Assembly: GCA_013365325.1 (NCBI GenBank)
Contig: JABVXV010000138.1
Location: forward strand, 88,457-152,456
Source of the DNA: Dipetalonema caudispina
Lineage: Eukaryota; Nematoda; Chromadorea; Rhabditida; Onchocercidae
Direction of reading: 5' to 3'
Length of the DNA stretch: 64,000 bases
Shown: positions 38,419 through 56,865 of the stretch, piece by piece
Layout of the letters: every line of letters begins with the position of its first letter
Position numbering within the stretch: position 1 is the first letter of the stretch
Made by a program: the position numbers and the translations under genes
Notes under the pieces: generated by a model
Seen by the model: the letters and a program-made list of their open reading frames with translations, nothing else
The model's database searches: none
What the model was told of the DNA's origin: nothing

Positions 38419-41400
38419 TTATTGGTAACTATTTTTAAATACAAAAAGCAATGCGAGAAACGAATTAGATTTGCAAAACGATGTTAGAAATGATAAATAC
38501 TAGGAATGATAAGTAACCATATACTGTAATTGTACAAAACATAAATGACCGAGATGATAGAAATGATGAATAAAGTGATTAAAAAAATGTTTGAAAAAAT
38601 TTACAATATACTGTTTGAATAAATGTAACGAGAAAAAAGATTCAAAAGAAGTAATAAATTATTCAGATGTAATCTGATCCTTTATTATAATCTTATATTT
38701 AAATGATAAGAAATGTTGGGAAATGGGATAGAAATGAACAAATTTATTACTAATCACCGTTGAAATCAATGGAATAACTGATTGAGTAAACGATTGAATA
38801 AGTAAGGTCGATCTATTTATGCATACAGATGTTTGTATTACTCCAAAATGAATTAAATATTTAGAATAATTAACTTTCGGTGAGCAAATTTTTATCGGAA
38901 AGAATCGAAGCGGACGTTAACACACAAATGCATCATGAATAGGAAAGCATAAGCTATACTTGCTTGCTTATAAGCTTATTTACCCATTCAAATGGAACAT
39001 TTCCCTTCTCGCTCATACGCCATTCTATTACATTGAATCCGTTGGAATAATCGGAAATTCGGTTATAATCTGAAGTTAATTGATTGCTACCTCCTAGTTT
39101 ATTAAACCTGAGTATGAATCTTTTTCCATAAGAAAAAAATTGACAGTTTTAGGCTAAATGTATAATTTTAACCGAGAAAAAAAAAAATTCCATATGTTTT
39201 GCTATCCTTTGATTTAGGATGGAAGTAATATCGTTGTTGAAGTTCATATTAGACGACCTCTTTCATTCTTGCTTACTTCATCAACTTCTCTAATTTTCCT
39301 TGCTACTTGTTTTCACTTCATTGTTCTCTCCTCCATCCCTTTTCGTGTTCCGCCCTTCATTTACTATGGTATTCTTTTGGCTTTAATAGTCTTCAGTGGT
39401 TCGTTTTGTTATGGGAATTAAATTAAATTAAATTCCAGTGCTGTGTTTAGGCAGCACTACTATACAATAAGTTAATATAATTTTCTTTACTGGGCAAATT
39501 TATCACTAAAGTTTAATACAAATGAAGTAACTTGAATGCTTTTTGTTTATTAATTGATATTTATTTATATGTATCATCTTTTTTTTTTTCTTTAATAAAT
39601 GTAGTAAATACACTTCCAAAGTGTTAATGTCCTAAAATACAGCTATATCCTGAATTAGGACTCTATAATCTGAAATTGATTTCTATCATGTTGTCGGGAC
39701 AAGTTACATTGATATTAACTTTTGATTATAAGGACAGATAAAAATTTAAAGTGGTGACTTTTTCAAAGCTAACTTAAACTGCAAATAAGATGATTATTAT
39801 TTCTTAAGTTTTTCAAAAGCATACCTTAATTTCAATTCCTTATATTATATTTAAGATTTGTGATTCGATTCCCCAGGGTATGGTTATATAATGGAATTTT
39901 AGTATGATTGTAGAAATGATCATAATTACTATTGACACTGATAGAGGATTCAATAAATCAATGCTGTTTGATAAACTTATCACATCTTTTAGATTAATTT
40001 CTCAATTAATGACCAATGATCAATAGCTCATTAAATTCCATTTATTGATGAAATATAACACCTTAGATATTGATAACATCAACATTAATTAGTCACAGCA
40101 ATATTTCGTAGTCATAGAATGATTATTTATTAGTGGAAAACGTAATAATACGAGCAATTGAAAAATGATACGTATTTCATTGAATGAATGACGTTCGTGC
40201 TTAACGTCATCATCAATAAAATAAACGATTTCTACTGCTTTTGAACATAGATAATTAAATCTTTTTCTATTACTATCCATTGCTTAATGATAAAAAGTAA
40301 AGCTTAAAAATGTAATGCACTCATCACTCAGCTGCTCCTTCCATTTTAATTTCCCGATCCTTAATAAAAAAAAAAAAAATTTGTCTATATTAAAAAAAAA
40401 TAAATCTCTTTTTTCTACTTTCTTTTTTTTTTTTCTTTTTAAAACGATTTGACTTTATTCAAAACTGGATTTCTGATGAATTATTACTCAAAATTAAGAT
40501 ACTAACAGTGATTTAATGGTTTTCTTCCTTTCATTTGTTCCTTTGAGTTAAATATTTCTCTGATTCAATTTTTTTTCTTGCATTTATATATACTTATATT
40601 CGTAGTTCAGTTGATGATCAATCCTAATATCTTTATTTCAGTAACTTATTGGGTCGAAATGTATTAATTAATTTAATTTTCTCATTTCAAAATCTATAAA
40701 ATAGTTAAGCATATCTTATTTTATTTTTTTTTTAAAAAAAGTTGCTAACACTACTGCGCCTTCTTCCACGCAAGATAAAAAAAGCTAATAGATGTTGTAA
40801 AATGCTATATGTTACTCATTGGATGAACATCGTTACTTGGGAAATCCTTGAAGTAATCACACGTCAAACACGCATATTGGAGACATATGTCATTGACACG
40901 TGGTCTTTTCAAAGATCCATCAGTTTCATCTTGGCAGCAAATCATTCTTAAAAGATTGCTAAGCAAACAAGATATTTGTACAACCTGAATTTCATAAAAC
41001 CTGCAAATAAGATATCAGGAAAACTTTTCTTTCTCTCGCTCAACATGCGATGAAATCATGTTACGACAACCTTAATCAGTTGTCACCTCAAAGATTATTT
41101 TAAAAAAAGATTTAAAAAGATGTGGAAATCATCCAATATGTTGCTATCATTCGCAATTGAAACTCATAAGAAGTAAATGACGTTGACGTATCTGGTTTCA
41201 TTTACAATCTTTAAACAAGATTGCTAACTGCTATGTTTCTTGTCTGAGAGTGGCGGAAGCTATTGAAGACAAGAATTGAAAGCAATTAATGGGATGTTTT
41301 TCTAAAATTTCATTTCATTGAGATTCAACCCCATTAGATAGTAAGTGTTGCTATTTAATTTCTTGCAAAATGCAAATAATTGGTGCCAAAGATTATGCCC

Positions 41401-42699
41401 ATGATCAATGGGATGGTAATAATTATACTTCACAAATTTAGAGCATAATTTTGGATAACAGTTATTGGTCCATCGTGATACACATACAATATATCATTAC
41501 ATTTTCCAGAAGAAAACTACTCATTATTGGAAGAAAACGAAATCCTTCTCTCATAATTTATCATTATCCATGAAAATTTGTCGAAAATAACTTACCTCTT
41601 TTTAGAATCCATGCAATACTTATAAGTAAACTATTTATAAAATTAATGCTTTTAACGTTATCTTCACAAATCAAAATATTTTTGCTTGAAAAATATTAAG
41701 TGGTCCTTATTTACTCATATAATTTTTGAATTTGTTATGAATTCTCATGAAAAAAGATGGAAGAGGGGTAAAAAAAAAGTAATCTATCCGATACTATCGC
41801 ATATATGAAATGAACTTGTCCAGAAGTAAGCAAGTAAATAATGAGTGAAAAGAAATAAATAGTATGATGAAAATGCCGATTGAATAGAACAGGGCAATTT
41901 GAGGAAACGGTGATAGAAGTGGAAGGGAGTAAATTCATTTTGCAATCCGAGTGAGGAATTTATTGGAAGCATATACATCCATTGGTAACAATAATTAGGA
42001 TGTGGTGTAAAGTTATTCATCAAATATTCTTCATTCTTCTATTCACCAGATTGCTTATTTTCCTGATTTTAGTCTACTTTACAATCATGAATGCTTCTTT
42101 TAATCTACCTTGTCTATTTCGTTTCCCTTTCCTTTGAATATTCCGCTAAATTTAAATTTCAAGCTAATTTTTTTTTAGAAATTCTCAAAAAAAAAAGAAA
42201 AATGGATTTAGTGAAACAAAAGTAAACAATGCACACGTCATAAAATTGTTGATGTTGACTGATAAAAAAAAGGAATCATTTTAATTAATACAATTTCTTC
42301 CTGATAAAGTACTTCTCGATTGTAGCAAAATAAATTTGTTAACAGATTTAAAGAAGTTTAAATATTTACAATATTAGTAGAATTAATTGTCTGTTGATAG
42401 GAATATTTAAAAGTTTGAGAAGTTTGAGATATGTTAGTCCTACATGCAAATTTATCATGCTTAATAAAAAATCCACATCTATGTAAAAAATAATAAATAT
42501 GGTACAGAAATTATTTCGATGAAGATCTATGAATAGAAAACTACTACAAAAATTTTCAATTCCTATTCTTACTAAAGTATATTCTATTCCATTCAATTAC
42601 AATCAAATATTCCAAATTTATATACATATGATGCGGTTTTATTTTTCAAGTAAATAAACTAACAAAAAAAAAAAAGAAATTGCGCTTGAAATTTAACAG

Positions 42700-42908
42700 T
42701 GCTTCTTAATATCCGTTTATTAAATGGTTATATTAAATGCAAACAATACTGCAAAATAAATGCTTATGACGGATCCGGATTACCGGATAAAAGTGGAGGA
42801 AGAGGGTTTTTTATTTGTAATTGTAGAGAAAAATTTCGAATTGTAACGACTTATATTGAGAGCTCACTTTTAAAGGAACCGAATGAAATTCGAAACAAAG
42901 TAATGTAA
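42700..42908 (+). other. Candidate cysteine-containing coding exon (weak)
   Basis: It follows a good acceptor (GAAATTTAACAG, ending 42699) and is open in phase 1 to TAA at 42906-42908, with an alternative donor AAA|GTAATG at about 42900. The predicted peptide includes KCKQYCKINAYDG, then GGRGFFICNCREKFR. The CxxxC and CxC spacing recalls CS-alpha-beta peptides, but one expected cysteine is missing and no upstream exon in matching phase was found. A frame starting near 42090 (MLLLIYLVYFVSLSFEYSA) looks like a signal peptide, but its donors do not give the required phase. Confidence 0.22.
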
Positions 42909-45020
42909 ACAAATCTTTAATACTTTTGTACTACGAAATTTTTATCGAATAAGCCTTCCTCAAATTTCGGAAAAAATCACGATAAGAGAGGTATTAAGGA
43001 TTGAGGAGTGGTATTTTATCGGACCACGAACTACATTAACAGCAAGGACAAATAAAATTGTCGAATGTAGAAGAATTTTCGACGGAACGAAAGTGTTGCT
43101 TCACAAAATTTGAATTAATAAATCGCTCTCCAAATCTTTCTACGAATACAGCAATATTCTATACTTCATGTAAAACATATATATTTCTGATAAAATCGAA
43201 TACATGCCGGTATATTTGGAACTTTCATTTCCAGATTTCTATATTCAACAGTTTTGTTTTAAGTATAACAATTATATTGATCGTTCAGAGCTATAATTTT
43301 TGACTGTTACAAGGCTCTTTTCAATTTTGCAAAATTAAAATTCGACTGATTTAATTTACATTTTATAATCAATATCGCCAAATGACATCCGAATGGAAGG
43401 AAAATCATCGCTACCAATCGACCCCCCACAGAGGCCCCGAAATCAATGGCAAGAAATTTGTGAAAAGATGAAAATAATTTAGGGTAGCATAAAAGCTTTA
43501 ACTATCATCTGCAACATCAGATTGCGAAATTTTTGCCAGAAATTAGCTAACACCATAAATAAATGAAAAGTTTTGAAAGAAAGTTAAAAAAAAATAGAAA
43601 ATAGAGAAAGGAAAAAAAAATGAAATAATATAGATATCATTCATTTGAAATATTTCTAATTAAGGAAAAGAGATGGTAAATAACTGAATAATGATTTTCC
43701 AACTAATTCATTGCTTCAATTTCCCTAAAATAATATCAAATGGAATGAATGAATGAAATTCGATTATGTGTTGAAAATGCATTTATAAAGTATCATTTAG
43801 GGCTTTTTTTTTAAAAAAAAAACCTGAAGCATTTCTTTTACTTATTTATCATTTTCTTTAATAATCTTTTTATGGCATATATCAGTATATTATAATATAT
43901 TGAGGATGGTGACGGTCATTATACTGATAATTATGTCAATGACAATAATAATAGTGGCAAGACGTCACAGTTATATCGATCACACTATATGGTTTTAATA
44001 AATTCAATTAAATGCATTTTTGTTTCCTCCCTATTAGTTTTTTCTCTCTCGTCAAATTTAATTATCAGTCGTTACTTTCTGCATGCAAACGTAATTTAAA
44101 GCAGTAAAATTTTAACAGTGAATGAATCTTAACCAGTATGGTCAATTATAAAATAATGGACTTAACAATAAATCCTTAATTCTCTTGAAACTATACAAAA
44201 AAAAGTAGTCGGAATTCTGAATAGAATCAATTAGCCAAGGTAGTATTTGGAAAAGAAAAATGACATAAAGTGAATCGGAAATAAAATGATCCTAAATAAA
44301 ATTAATGGTTTTGAGTATGATGAAGTAATATGATGAGAAATCCCAGTAAAAATTAAATGCAATATCTAAGCAAATTAATTTTGCCTGTACCTTATCATAT
44401 GATTGCAACAACTTCGGCAAATTCAAAAACGAAGAGTATTTTAGAATTTTAAACTTACTCATCGAGTATTTGCCTGTCCAGAAATATAATTTTGTGCGAG
44501 AACTTATCGAATTTACTTTGTCCATATTATGAGCATTATTACCACTGAAAAAGCAATGCTCTATGATATTCTTTAAGGCTAAATTTGTTCTTTTGTTGGT
44601 AAAGCCAAGAAGATTGTTGGCAAATCAACAACCCAGCAAAATTAGCAATATATGAAATTATATGAAAAAGAAGAAAAGATATTTCAAGCAATGATGAACA
44701 AAAAATGCGTGACATGGGAAATACGGTGACAAATAAGGCAATAAATTATTTTCCTGAAATAAATGATAAGTATGAATGAATAACGCTTTCTTCTGGATGT
44801 TTCCCACTTCTTACGACATTACATTATTAACTTTCCAATCTTTCTCTGAAGTAGTAGAATTATAAATTTTCGGCTGGCTTGATTCAATTTTGATTAATTA
44901 CTTGCTGGTCAACTATGAAGAATCTTGAAATTTTGCTATCCATGAATACTATCAACTATGATTAACTACTAACTTGGAGTATCCTTATGAATATTTTTTG
45001 AAAGAAATTCAGAAAACTAG

Positions 45021-45023
<3 letters not shown>

Positions 45024-45055
<32 letters not shown>
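45024..45055. repeat. AT microsatellite
   Basis: About 16 AT repeats, directly abutting the left inverted repeat of the neighbouring element. Confidence 0.95.
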
Positions 45056-45057
<2 letters not shown>

Positions 45058-46020
45058 AAATATGTCATATTTAATAAAATCTGACTACGTTGTGGATTTC
45101 GTAACGGATATTATCTGCCATATACCACTTTACCATTGTATCTTTCAGGCTTTCGCTAGTCAGTTGTTTTACTTATTCTGTGAAAATGATTGTTGAAAGA
45201 ATTACTCGAGAATAGTTAATTCCGTGGAAAACTGACAATACTGTTGATTAATTGATTCCTGCTAAATTCCACCATTCGTGGTTGAAAGTAATACGGTACG
45301 AAAAAATTAAACTTATCAAGAAGACATTAAAATTTAGTTTCTTTTCATCCACTTAAGTATTATGAAGTATGCATTCATTACCTCCATGCAGTATTCCACA
45401 TTTGCTCATTGCTTCTTTCCTCCTCGTTGGTTGCACAAATTGTTGCTTTTTGTTTATGAAGCAATGAAAATGATGGGAGATGTAAAATTTTCAAGGAGAA
45501 AAAAGAACTTTCAATTGTATTATTTAAATTAAATTTTAATTATTTAAAATTAAGTTATTGCTATTAACTGAAGTCCAATTCTATCTAACATTGAAACATT
45601 TCGAATATAAAAAGGAATAAAGTGTATATTATGATTAAAACTATTAAAAATGATTATGCAACTTTGCATTTTCGCATCTTTCATTTTATCTAATGTTTTT
45701 CATAGTTTCCAAGTTTTTTTTTTTCTTTCAACTCGAAACAACAATTTATGCAGGAAAGAAGCAATAAGCAAAGTGCGCGTCGTAATTTAAAAGATGAAAA
45801 GAATCCCAATGTTTTCTTGATAGATTTCATTTCTTTATAGCGTATCACTTCCAATTATGAACGATGGAAGCTAGAAAGAATGATTAATTAATAGAATAAG
45901 TCTAAAACATCTGACCAGCAAAAGCTTGAAAGATACAATGGTAAACTGATATATAGCAGATAATATCCGTTGCAAAATCCACAACACAGTCAGATTTTAT
46001 TAAACATGGCGCATTTCAAA
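45055..46020. mobile_element. Foldback or MITE-like element with ~126-bp terminal inverted repeats
   Basis: The left arm 45055-45180 and right arm 45893-46019 are reverse complements at about 87% (roughly 16 differences, mostly transitions, one 2-nt gap). The arms begin TTGAAAT and share blocks such as TTTAATAAAATCTGACT and TTTACCATTGTATCTTTCA. The 712-bp interior has no transposase-like frame, so this would be non-autonomous. I see no clear target-site duplication. The left end lies in an AT repeat, which would hide one. An old local inverted duplication is the alternative. Confidence 0.65.
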
Positions 46021-47496
46021 AGCGGTAAGCAATAATATTTATTTCTCTCCTAACTTTCAGTTTATGCTCATACAGATAACAGAATAATTATTGATTTCAG
46101 AAATTCTCATTCTCATACGAACAATTTGTCCGTGTTTGAAATTTCCCGCTTTTCCTTCTTCATGAACTTAATTTCGCAGACAAGTGAATTTAAACGACAA
46201 AGAAAAGGTAAAACGGAAAACTTTTCCATTTGTACATCTTGGATCAAGTTTCGAATGGATTTTTCTCCAGTTCTTTTCTAAGAAAACTATAAAATTATAA
46301 TTATGTATATTGTTCGAGATTCAGCAAATATTTTAATAAATTATCCTAAGAATATGTCGTTGATATATCATTGTTGTCTTCCTTTTTTTTTCAGCGTCTT
46401 AACTGTTTTTGCTTTAAAAAAAAAAAAAAAAAAACGCTTTATTTCAAATATGGGCATGAATCATTGTGATTGTAAGAGAAAAAAAATAAGTAGAAAATTT
46501 TTGCAAATACAAGGAGAAAAAGTTAATAAAAAATTCATATTGTTTAGATAAATTAATTTTTCTTCTATTACCAGTCCACTGAATTCTTAAGGCCTCATCT
46601 CATCGTTGATCTGTTAATGATTAAAATCTATAATCAATAAACATTTTGGCTGTGTAAAATTTTAATGGGATGAATTAGTTTTGTTGTTTACGATTTATCT
46701 AATATGAAAAATATTCTTTTGATTTGGTTTGAAGGTTTAATCAAAACCGTTCTTTCAGACAAAACAATGATTCATTAATATTCATGATCACAGAGTTTTG
46801 ACTAACAACCACTGGCGTAGAGCAGCAACATTTCAGCATATGAAGCATGTTACGTTAACGCGATAGTTCAGTTCGTCTTCTAGCCGGATTTGCAATTCAA
46901 GGAAGATTTCTAATAACTGGAAGGCTTTCCGGCGAATTTTATGAAGCTTATAGATGTTCGATTAATAATAAGGCAAGAAAGAACCATTTACGAGCCGTCT
47001 AGCAATCTTAAAAAGTAAACATGCGAAAGTTGGCTGAATAAATGAACTTGATTTGTTTTGAAATTTATAAAAGTGACACTGAGTAAACAAAATATTTCGA
47101 AAAGCTTGAATTGATTTCAAAAGTTTCGAAAAAGTTATATCCCAGTATACAATTTAATCTAACACCTTGCAGTTGAAGTTGCATCAAAAATAGAACGCAA
47201 GTATATTGCAATATTATCAGTATTCATTACTTTGTGATACAGTAACTTATAGTTGGTCATTTAGCTAAGTAATGCATTAAATCAGATAATTAAATATCTA
47301 ATTTAATATTTCGATTATTATCCTGAATGCTTGAAGAGTCAGTCATTGAAATCCAATAATATCCCACTTGATTATCGGACATCATTTTAGACTTTTATTT
47401 CCTCCGGTATATACTTTTTTGTCCTTTCATTTCTGGATTTGTTTTGGAACAGAGAGGACGAAGAAATGGAGATTATCATTTTAAGCTCAAATGAAA

Positions 47497-47502
47497 TTTA
47501 TT
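47497..47502 (-). terminator. Polyadenylation signal AATAAA
   Basis: TTTATT on the plus strand reads AATAAA on minus, 86 nt after the stop of the first RhoA gene. Confidence 0.5.
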
Positions 47503-47587
47503 CATTAAATTTTAAATAAAGATGTCATACAAAAGCAAGTGAGCATATGATAAATGTATCAAGAGAATAATTTATGTAGGATCAATT

Positions 47588-50414
<2,827 letters not shown>

Positions 50415-53400
50415 ACCGATCCTGAATACCGATGATTTTCCCTCAAGAAATGTCACTCGAGATACTATTAAATTGAGTACAATATTTCTGCAAAGTATAA
50501 GTCCTTCCATAGTCTATATTTATTACTAGCAAATATTCCAAAGATTCTTGGATATCTGTGTAACGTAATCGCGGGAGTCTCGAGCTCAAACAATCGATAT
50601 TTGTCTCATAATTTACGATTAAAATTTTAATACATATCTTTATATCATAGTAAAGTGCGAGTTTTTGCAATTGAATAAATAAAAATGCGAGAAAAAATCA
50701 GTGATACATTTGTAGATAATTGAGGAATACAAATGAACAAAATAAATAAAATGAGAAAATTTATACTAACTTACCAATTAACCTTTACTTGAAATGTCTG
50801 GATCGTATTTATTTCCTTATTAGTTAGTTTATAATATTTAAGGAATCGCTAAGTATGAATGTAGTGACAAAATAAAATGGCAGAATATAAGAGATTGGAG
50901 AATAGCAAACATAATGAATTCTTGATGAAAGTATAAAAAAAAAAAAAAAAAAAAATGGAAATTTTGTGAAATTGCTAAAGACTATGGGATTTGTTAGAAG
51001 AGAAATGGAAGATTAGTTTTAGATTAGATTCGTATTATTACGTAAACAGTTGTATTTCCTGTTCAATCTCTTATCACCTATCTCTTCACTTACATTTCTC
51101 TTTTCCTTCTTCTTCCTGTCTCATCTATTCTTTTAGTTTTCCTTTCAGTCTTTTACCAACTAGCTATAAATGATAATGAGCTTCTAAATAAGAGCTTCAT
51201 TTCCTCCCAAATTAAATGTCGTGAATTGCGGAATTAATTCAGAATTGAGCTAAGCTAACATATGGTAATGCTTCAAGTCAAGAAAGTTAATTCAAGAATT
51301 AAAAAGCTAGAGTATAATGAAAAAAAAAAATTTCAAATATAATCCCCGAATTTACAAGACGATTCCATCAAATGCATGATGCTTCGTAGCAATGAAAGGA
51401 ATTTGTGAAATGTAATAAAATTTAAGATGAGAAGATTTATTGTAACGGTTGAATAGCTATAAGGTTAAGGATATAAAACAAAGAAAAAAAAAAAGAAAAT
51501 GTCAGTTCGATCAAACTTCGAAGATCGTTGTGAAGACTGAAGAAGAAATAGTTGCACGAGAATATTGAGGAGAAAATTGTTGATACGTCTTGATGAGAAA
51601 AGTAGCACTCAAGAAATATATGTCTTATTGGCTAAGGATTTCAAAGATTAAAATTAGCTTAAATAAAGTTTTAAATCATGAAAAGCGGATGTAATCTCAC
51701 AAATTAGTTAATTGGACATGATTACGATAACCTATGTTATCATCAGAATGATTTCAAAAATGTTAGTTATAGTTCCATTATGACGGAGATTTGTCAAATG
51801 ATCACATACAATACAGGTAAAGGACAATATCTCTTCTATCCACCAAGTTTGTTGGGTCATGACATTTTTTATAGATAGCATGGAAAACAAGAAATTTCGG
51901 TTTTTTTTTTTTTTTTTTGTGCAATAGATCGAAATTTGTAAACAGTGTTAAGGCTAAGAGAAAAGGAAAAGTAAATTCGTTGTCCTTAGGGTTTTCAATT
52001 ATCATCTTGTCTTATCCCGATATCCTTCAATATTCTCTTTTAATCATGATCTCAAGGATTTAAACAAAAAAGAAAAAAACAAGCGAAGCTAAGATAGTGT
52101 GATCATGAATACTTCGGTTGTAAAGTTCGAGAAAATTACAATCATCAATGAACAATTTAATGATCATTTGAAATTTACACCCAAGTAGGAATGAGAATAG
52201 TATGCAGAGGGAATTGGGAATAAATGTGCACCACAATGTCGTAGTTGTTTTTGATTGTGGCTTTCCAGTTGAAAATCAGGAAGGAAGAAAAGATGAAATA
52301 AAATAAAATGAAATGCTGAAGGAAAAAGCATTAGATGGGAAAAGGAAGTATGGGTTGTTTGGATCAAAATTTTCTCAAATTTGATTTAGAAGCCTAAGGA
52401 ATTTCAGTTGGGTAATTGTGATTTAAGAAGAGGCAAAGAAAAACAGGAAGCATATAGAGATAAGCAAGAGCAAGAATTAATCAGCAATCAATTCAGTTTC
52501 TATGCAATAATTTGAAGAAAGAAATTTTTGCTAAATAAAGTAAAATAAATGATGTTTGAAAACGAAAGGAGAAGAGAAGAGACATTTCGTAATCATCAAA
52601 GAAGAGAATGCAGATGAAGGGATATTTTTTTTGGAGAATTTTTTGAAAAATATGAAAATTCCTTACTAACCTATCCTTTCTTTTTTCCTTGTCTAGTGGT
52701 TCATTTTTCTTTCCTAACCTAGTTTACTTCCTTTCTAGTCGATATATAAATGCCATCTTTTCTAATTTATATTTTGAGCTTGGAGCACAAATTACTTATC
52801 AACAGAGCATGAAATTACTGCGACAACAATAATAGCAATGACACTAAAAAGATGGAAAATTCCATTAATGACAATAAAAAGAGGAAAATTTTCGTCAATG
52901 TGAAAGGATAAATTACCGATCACATTCCTATAACGACTAATTCATCAATAATACTCTTTTATTTTATACCAGTCAACTGGCCTTGTTTCTAATTCCTTTT
53001 TTTTCGTTTCTTTGCAATATAGTATTACTACAACGATAGATATTATATTATTTCAGCGAACACTCCAGATTATTCATCCTCGTGGTTTACTGTTGTTAAG
53101 AAAAATCCCTGACTTGGTTCTTATTGTCTGATCTGCTTTATCGATGCAGAAATTATCAATCTTTATTGATCGAAAAATTTATTGTCTCTGACTTTTGGGA
53201 TTTCATTGCAAATGCTACAATATTTGTGGCTGTTAAGGTTTCTTATCGAACACTTCGATTTGTTGCAAGATCCTCATCCATATTACCAGAATTTATATGA
53301 AAATACGATTTAATGGTTGAAAAATATCGAAAATTCCATCTCATTAGACTCATAAATTATTGGTCACTGAAGGCATTGCTTATTACTGATTTTCAGGTTA

Positions 53401-53465
53401 CTGATACTTTTAAACGCCATAATCTCACTTAAGGTTTCAAAATTTCGATAAATTGAATTGTATTC

Positions 53466-53522
53466 TCGACATCCAGGATTCCTAATATGTATTGCTATCG
53501 TTACCTAAATCCTGAATGTCGA
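53466..53522. repeat. Inverted repeat, 15-bp arms, 27-nt loop
   Basis: TCGACATCCAGGATT (53466-53480) pairs with AATCCTGAATGTCGA (53508-53522) with one mismatch. Confidence 0.7.
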
Positions 53523-54212
53523 AGTACAAAATCTACACTTTTAAATATCCGGAACAGATTAAGTCTTATCATCAATGGAGCAATCGGTGATATACGAACA
53601 AATCACTGGATTACATTATTTAAGCGTCAGATATATCATTCCTGCAACATTTCAGAATCACCGGGATTGTTTAGTGAGTCGGTATGATGCATCTTGTTAG
53701 GTTGACGATGTCGAATATCGCCAAGCAAACGATCATGTAACATCGACCGCGAAACTGTCTCATCCAATTTATGCTTTCATCAAGCTATAGATTCGGATAA
53801 TTCGATCTTGGTGATATTAACCATATGAAAATTGTACTCCACCATATATTTAAACCGACTCTTTCCATTCGAACGACGATATAAGCTATCTTAATCAGGT
53901 TTTGTGGTAGAACTGTTGGTAATAAGTAATAATTGTACGATATAATTTTAACTATTAAAACCAAAATTTAGCAGAAAAATCCAGCTTAACGTCAAATAAG
54001 AAAAGAGAAGAATCATTGTGGAGGAAAAGGACGATAAATGTTCATTTCAAGCAGCAAAGGGAAGAAAAACGAACAAAACGAAGAAATGGCCAACAGAAGA
54101 ACGGTTCCACAAAGCATTTATTGAAGGAAGCACCTATTTAAACAGTATCTTTGAAAAATTTTCACAGCTGCTCCACCACCTTCCCGGAAATCTCCCCATC
54201 GTCTTTCATCTT

Positions 54213-54371
54213 TTATACCAGCTGTGAATAACTCATCATCGTCATCTGAGCATTTTCTTGGGATCCATAAATTTCTCCAGCGTTATATAATCCTGCAAAG
54301 CGAATTGTGGAACGCACAACTCTCCCTCCCCCACCTCCTCCACCATTCCCTACAACCTCACCACTCCGCAT
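54213..54371 (-). other. Possible small ORF or first exon, Gly-rich (weak)
   Basis: On the minus strand an ATG at 54371 opens 52 codons to TAA at 54215-54213: MRSGEVVGN, seven glycines, then RVVRSTIRFAGLYNAG. A donor-like CTG|GTATAAAAG overlaps the end, so it could also be a first exon. This GC-richer block also has other open frames on both strands. No homology is recognised. Confidence 0.15.
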
Positions 54372-55194
54372 TCATTGTTCAAAAAAGAGATTACCAATTC
54401 CATGGATGTCTTTCAGATCGTATCAACAACACGAATCCTTATACTGTATGAAACCTGAATTTTACTTGCTTGTCCTAGTTGGGAAATATTTCTCCAAAAT
54501 TTCTGAGCTAATGCTTAGTTAAGGGTCTGTCTGTCTATAAGCAAAAACATACATATCAACAAGAAAGAACTAATTTATTACACATTCCCTATAAATAACA
54601 CTAAATAACTCATCTTAACAACATGGGAAGAATGTTTTCTGGATTTCGAAGAACATGAAAGGAACTAAGCAATGCAACAATAATAACGATAATAGTAATA
54701 AATAATGGTGATAAAAATCAGGCAGAGTGCATATCAACATGTCAAAGTCAGACAAAAGTGAAAAATTTTAAATAACAAAGTCAAAGAAAAATGGAAAAAA
54801 AAGAAAACATTGCGCACATTATATGTTTAAGTCGAAGTGAGACTCACCGTTGGAATGGTTTTTTTTTTTTTTTAAATTTTCAGAATGGTAACAAATATTG
54901 CAAAATGTAAAACAAACAACATTTCATATTTCCTTCTTGAAAGCTCGCCATTCCGGTCATCAATAAACAACTATAGAGAATCCCTTGACCAATTGTAAGA
55001 GATTAATTACTGACAAAGTAGAACCGCCGAATAATAATTGACTACCAATAGTTTCAAACTGATTAATTATGAAGAAGTAAGATGATCGCCTTCTCCATCA
55101 AAAACAATCCGCAATTTTTGAATCCACTCAATTTTCACGACTTATACGGAAGCAAGGATTGATTAATGCTTTCACTGAGGAAACTATAGTGAAT

Positions 55195-56856
<1,662 letters not shown>

Positions 56857-56865
56857 TAATACGCC

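Larger units (their letters stand above)
36348..47587. other. 11-kb gene-poor intergenic region
   Basis: No complete gene was found between the atlastin start and the 3' end of the first RhoA gene. Contents include a 30-bp-arm hairpin (38311-38418), a cysteine-containing exon candidate (42700-42908), a signal-peptide-like short frame near 42090, an AT microsatellite (45024-45055) and a 966-bp element with long inverted repeats (45055-46020). Upstream non-coding exons of atlastin could also lie here but were not identified. Confidence 0.45.
50422..55194. other. Intergenic region between the two RhoA genes
   Basis: A 4.8-kb AT-rich region. It contains an inverted repeat (53466-53522), a 52-codon Gly-rich minus-strand frame (54371-54213) and long poly-A or poly-T runs (about 50937-50955, 51901-51918). 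No complete gene was recognised. Confidence 0.45.
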
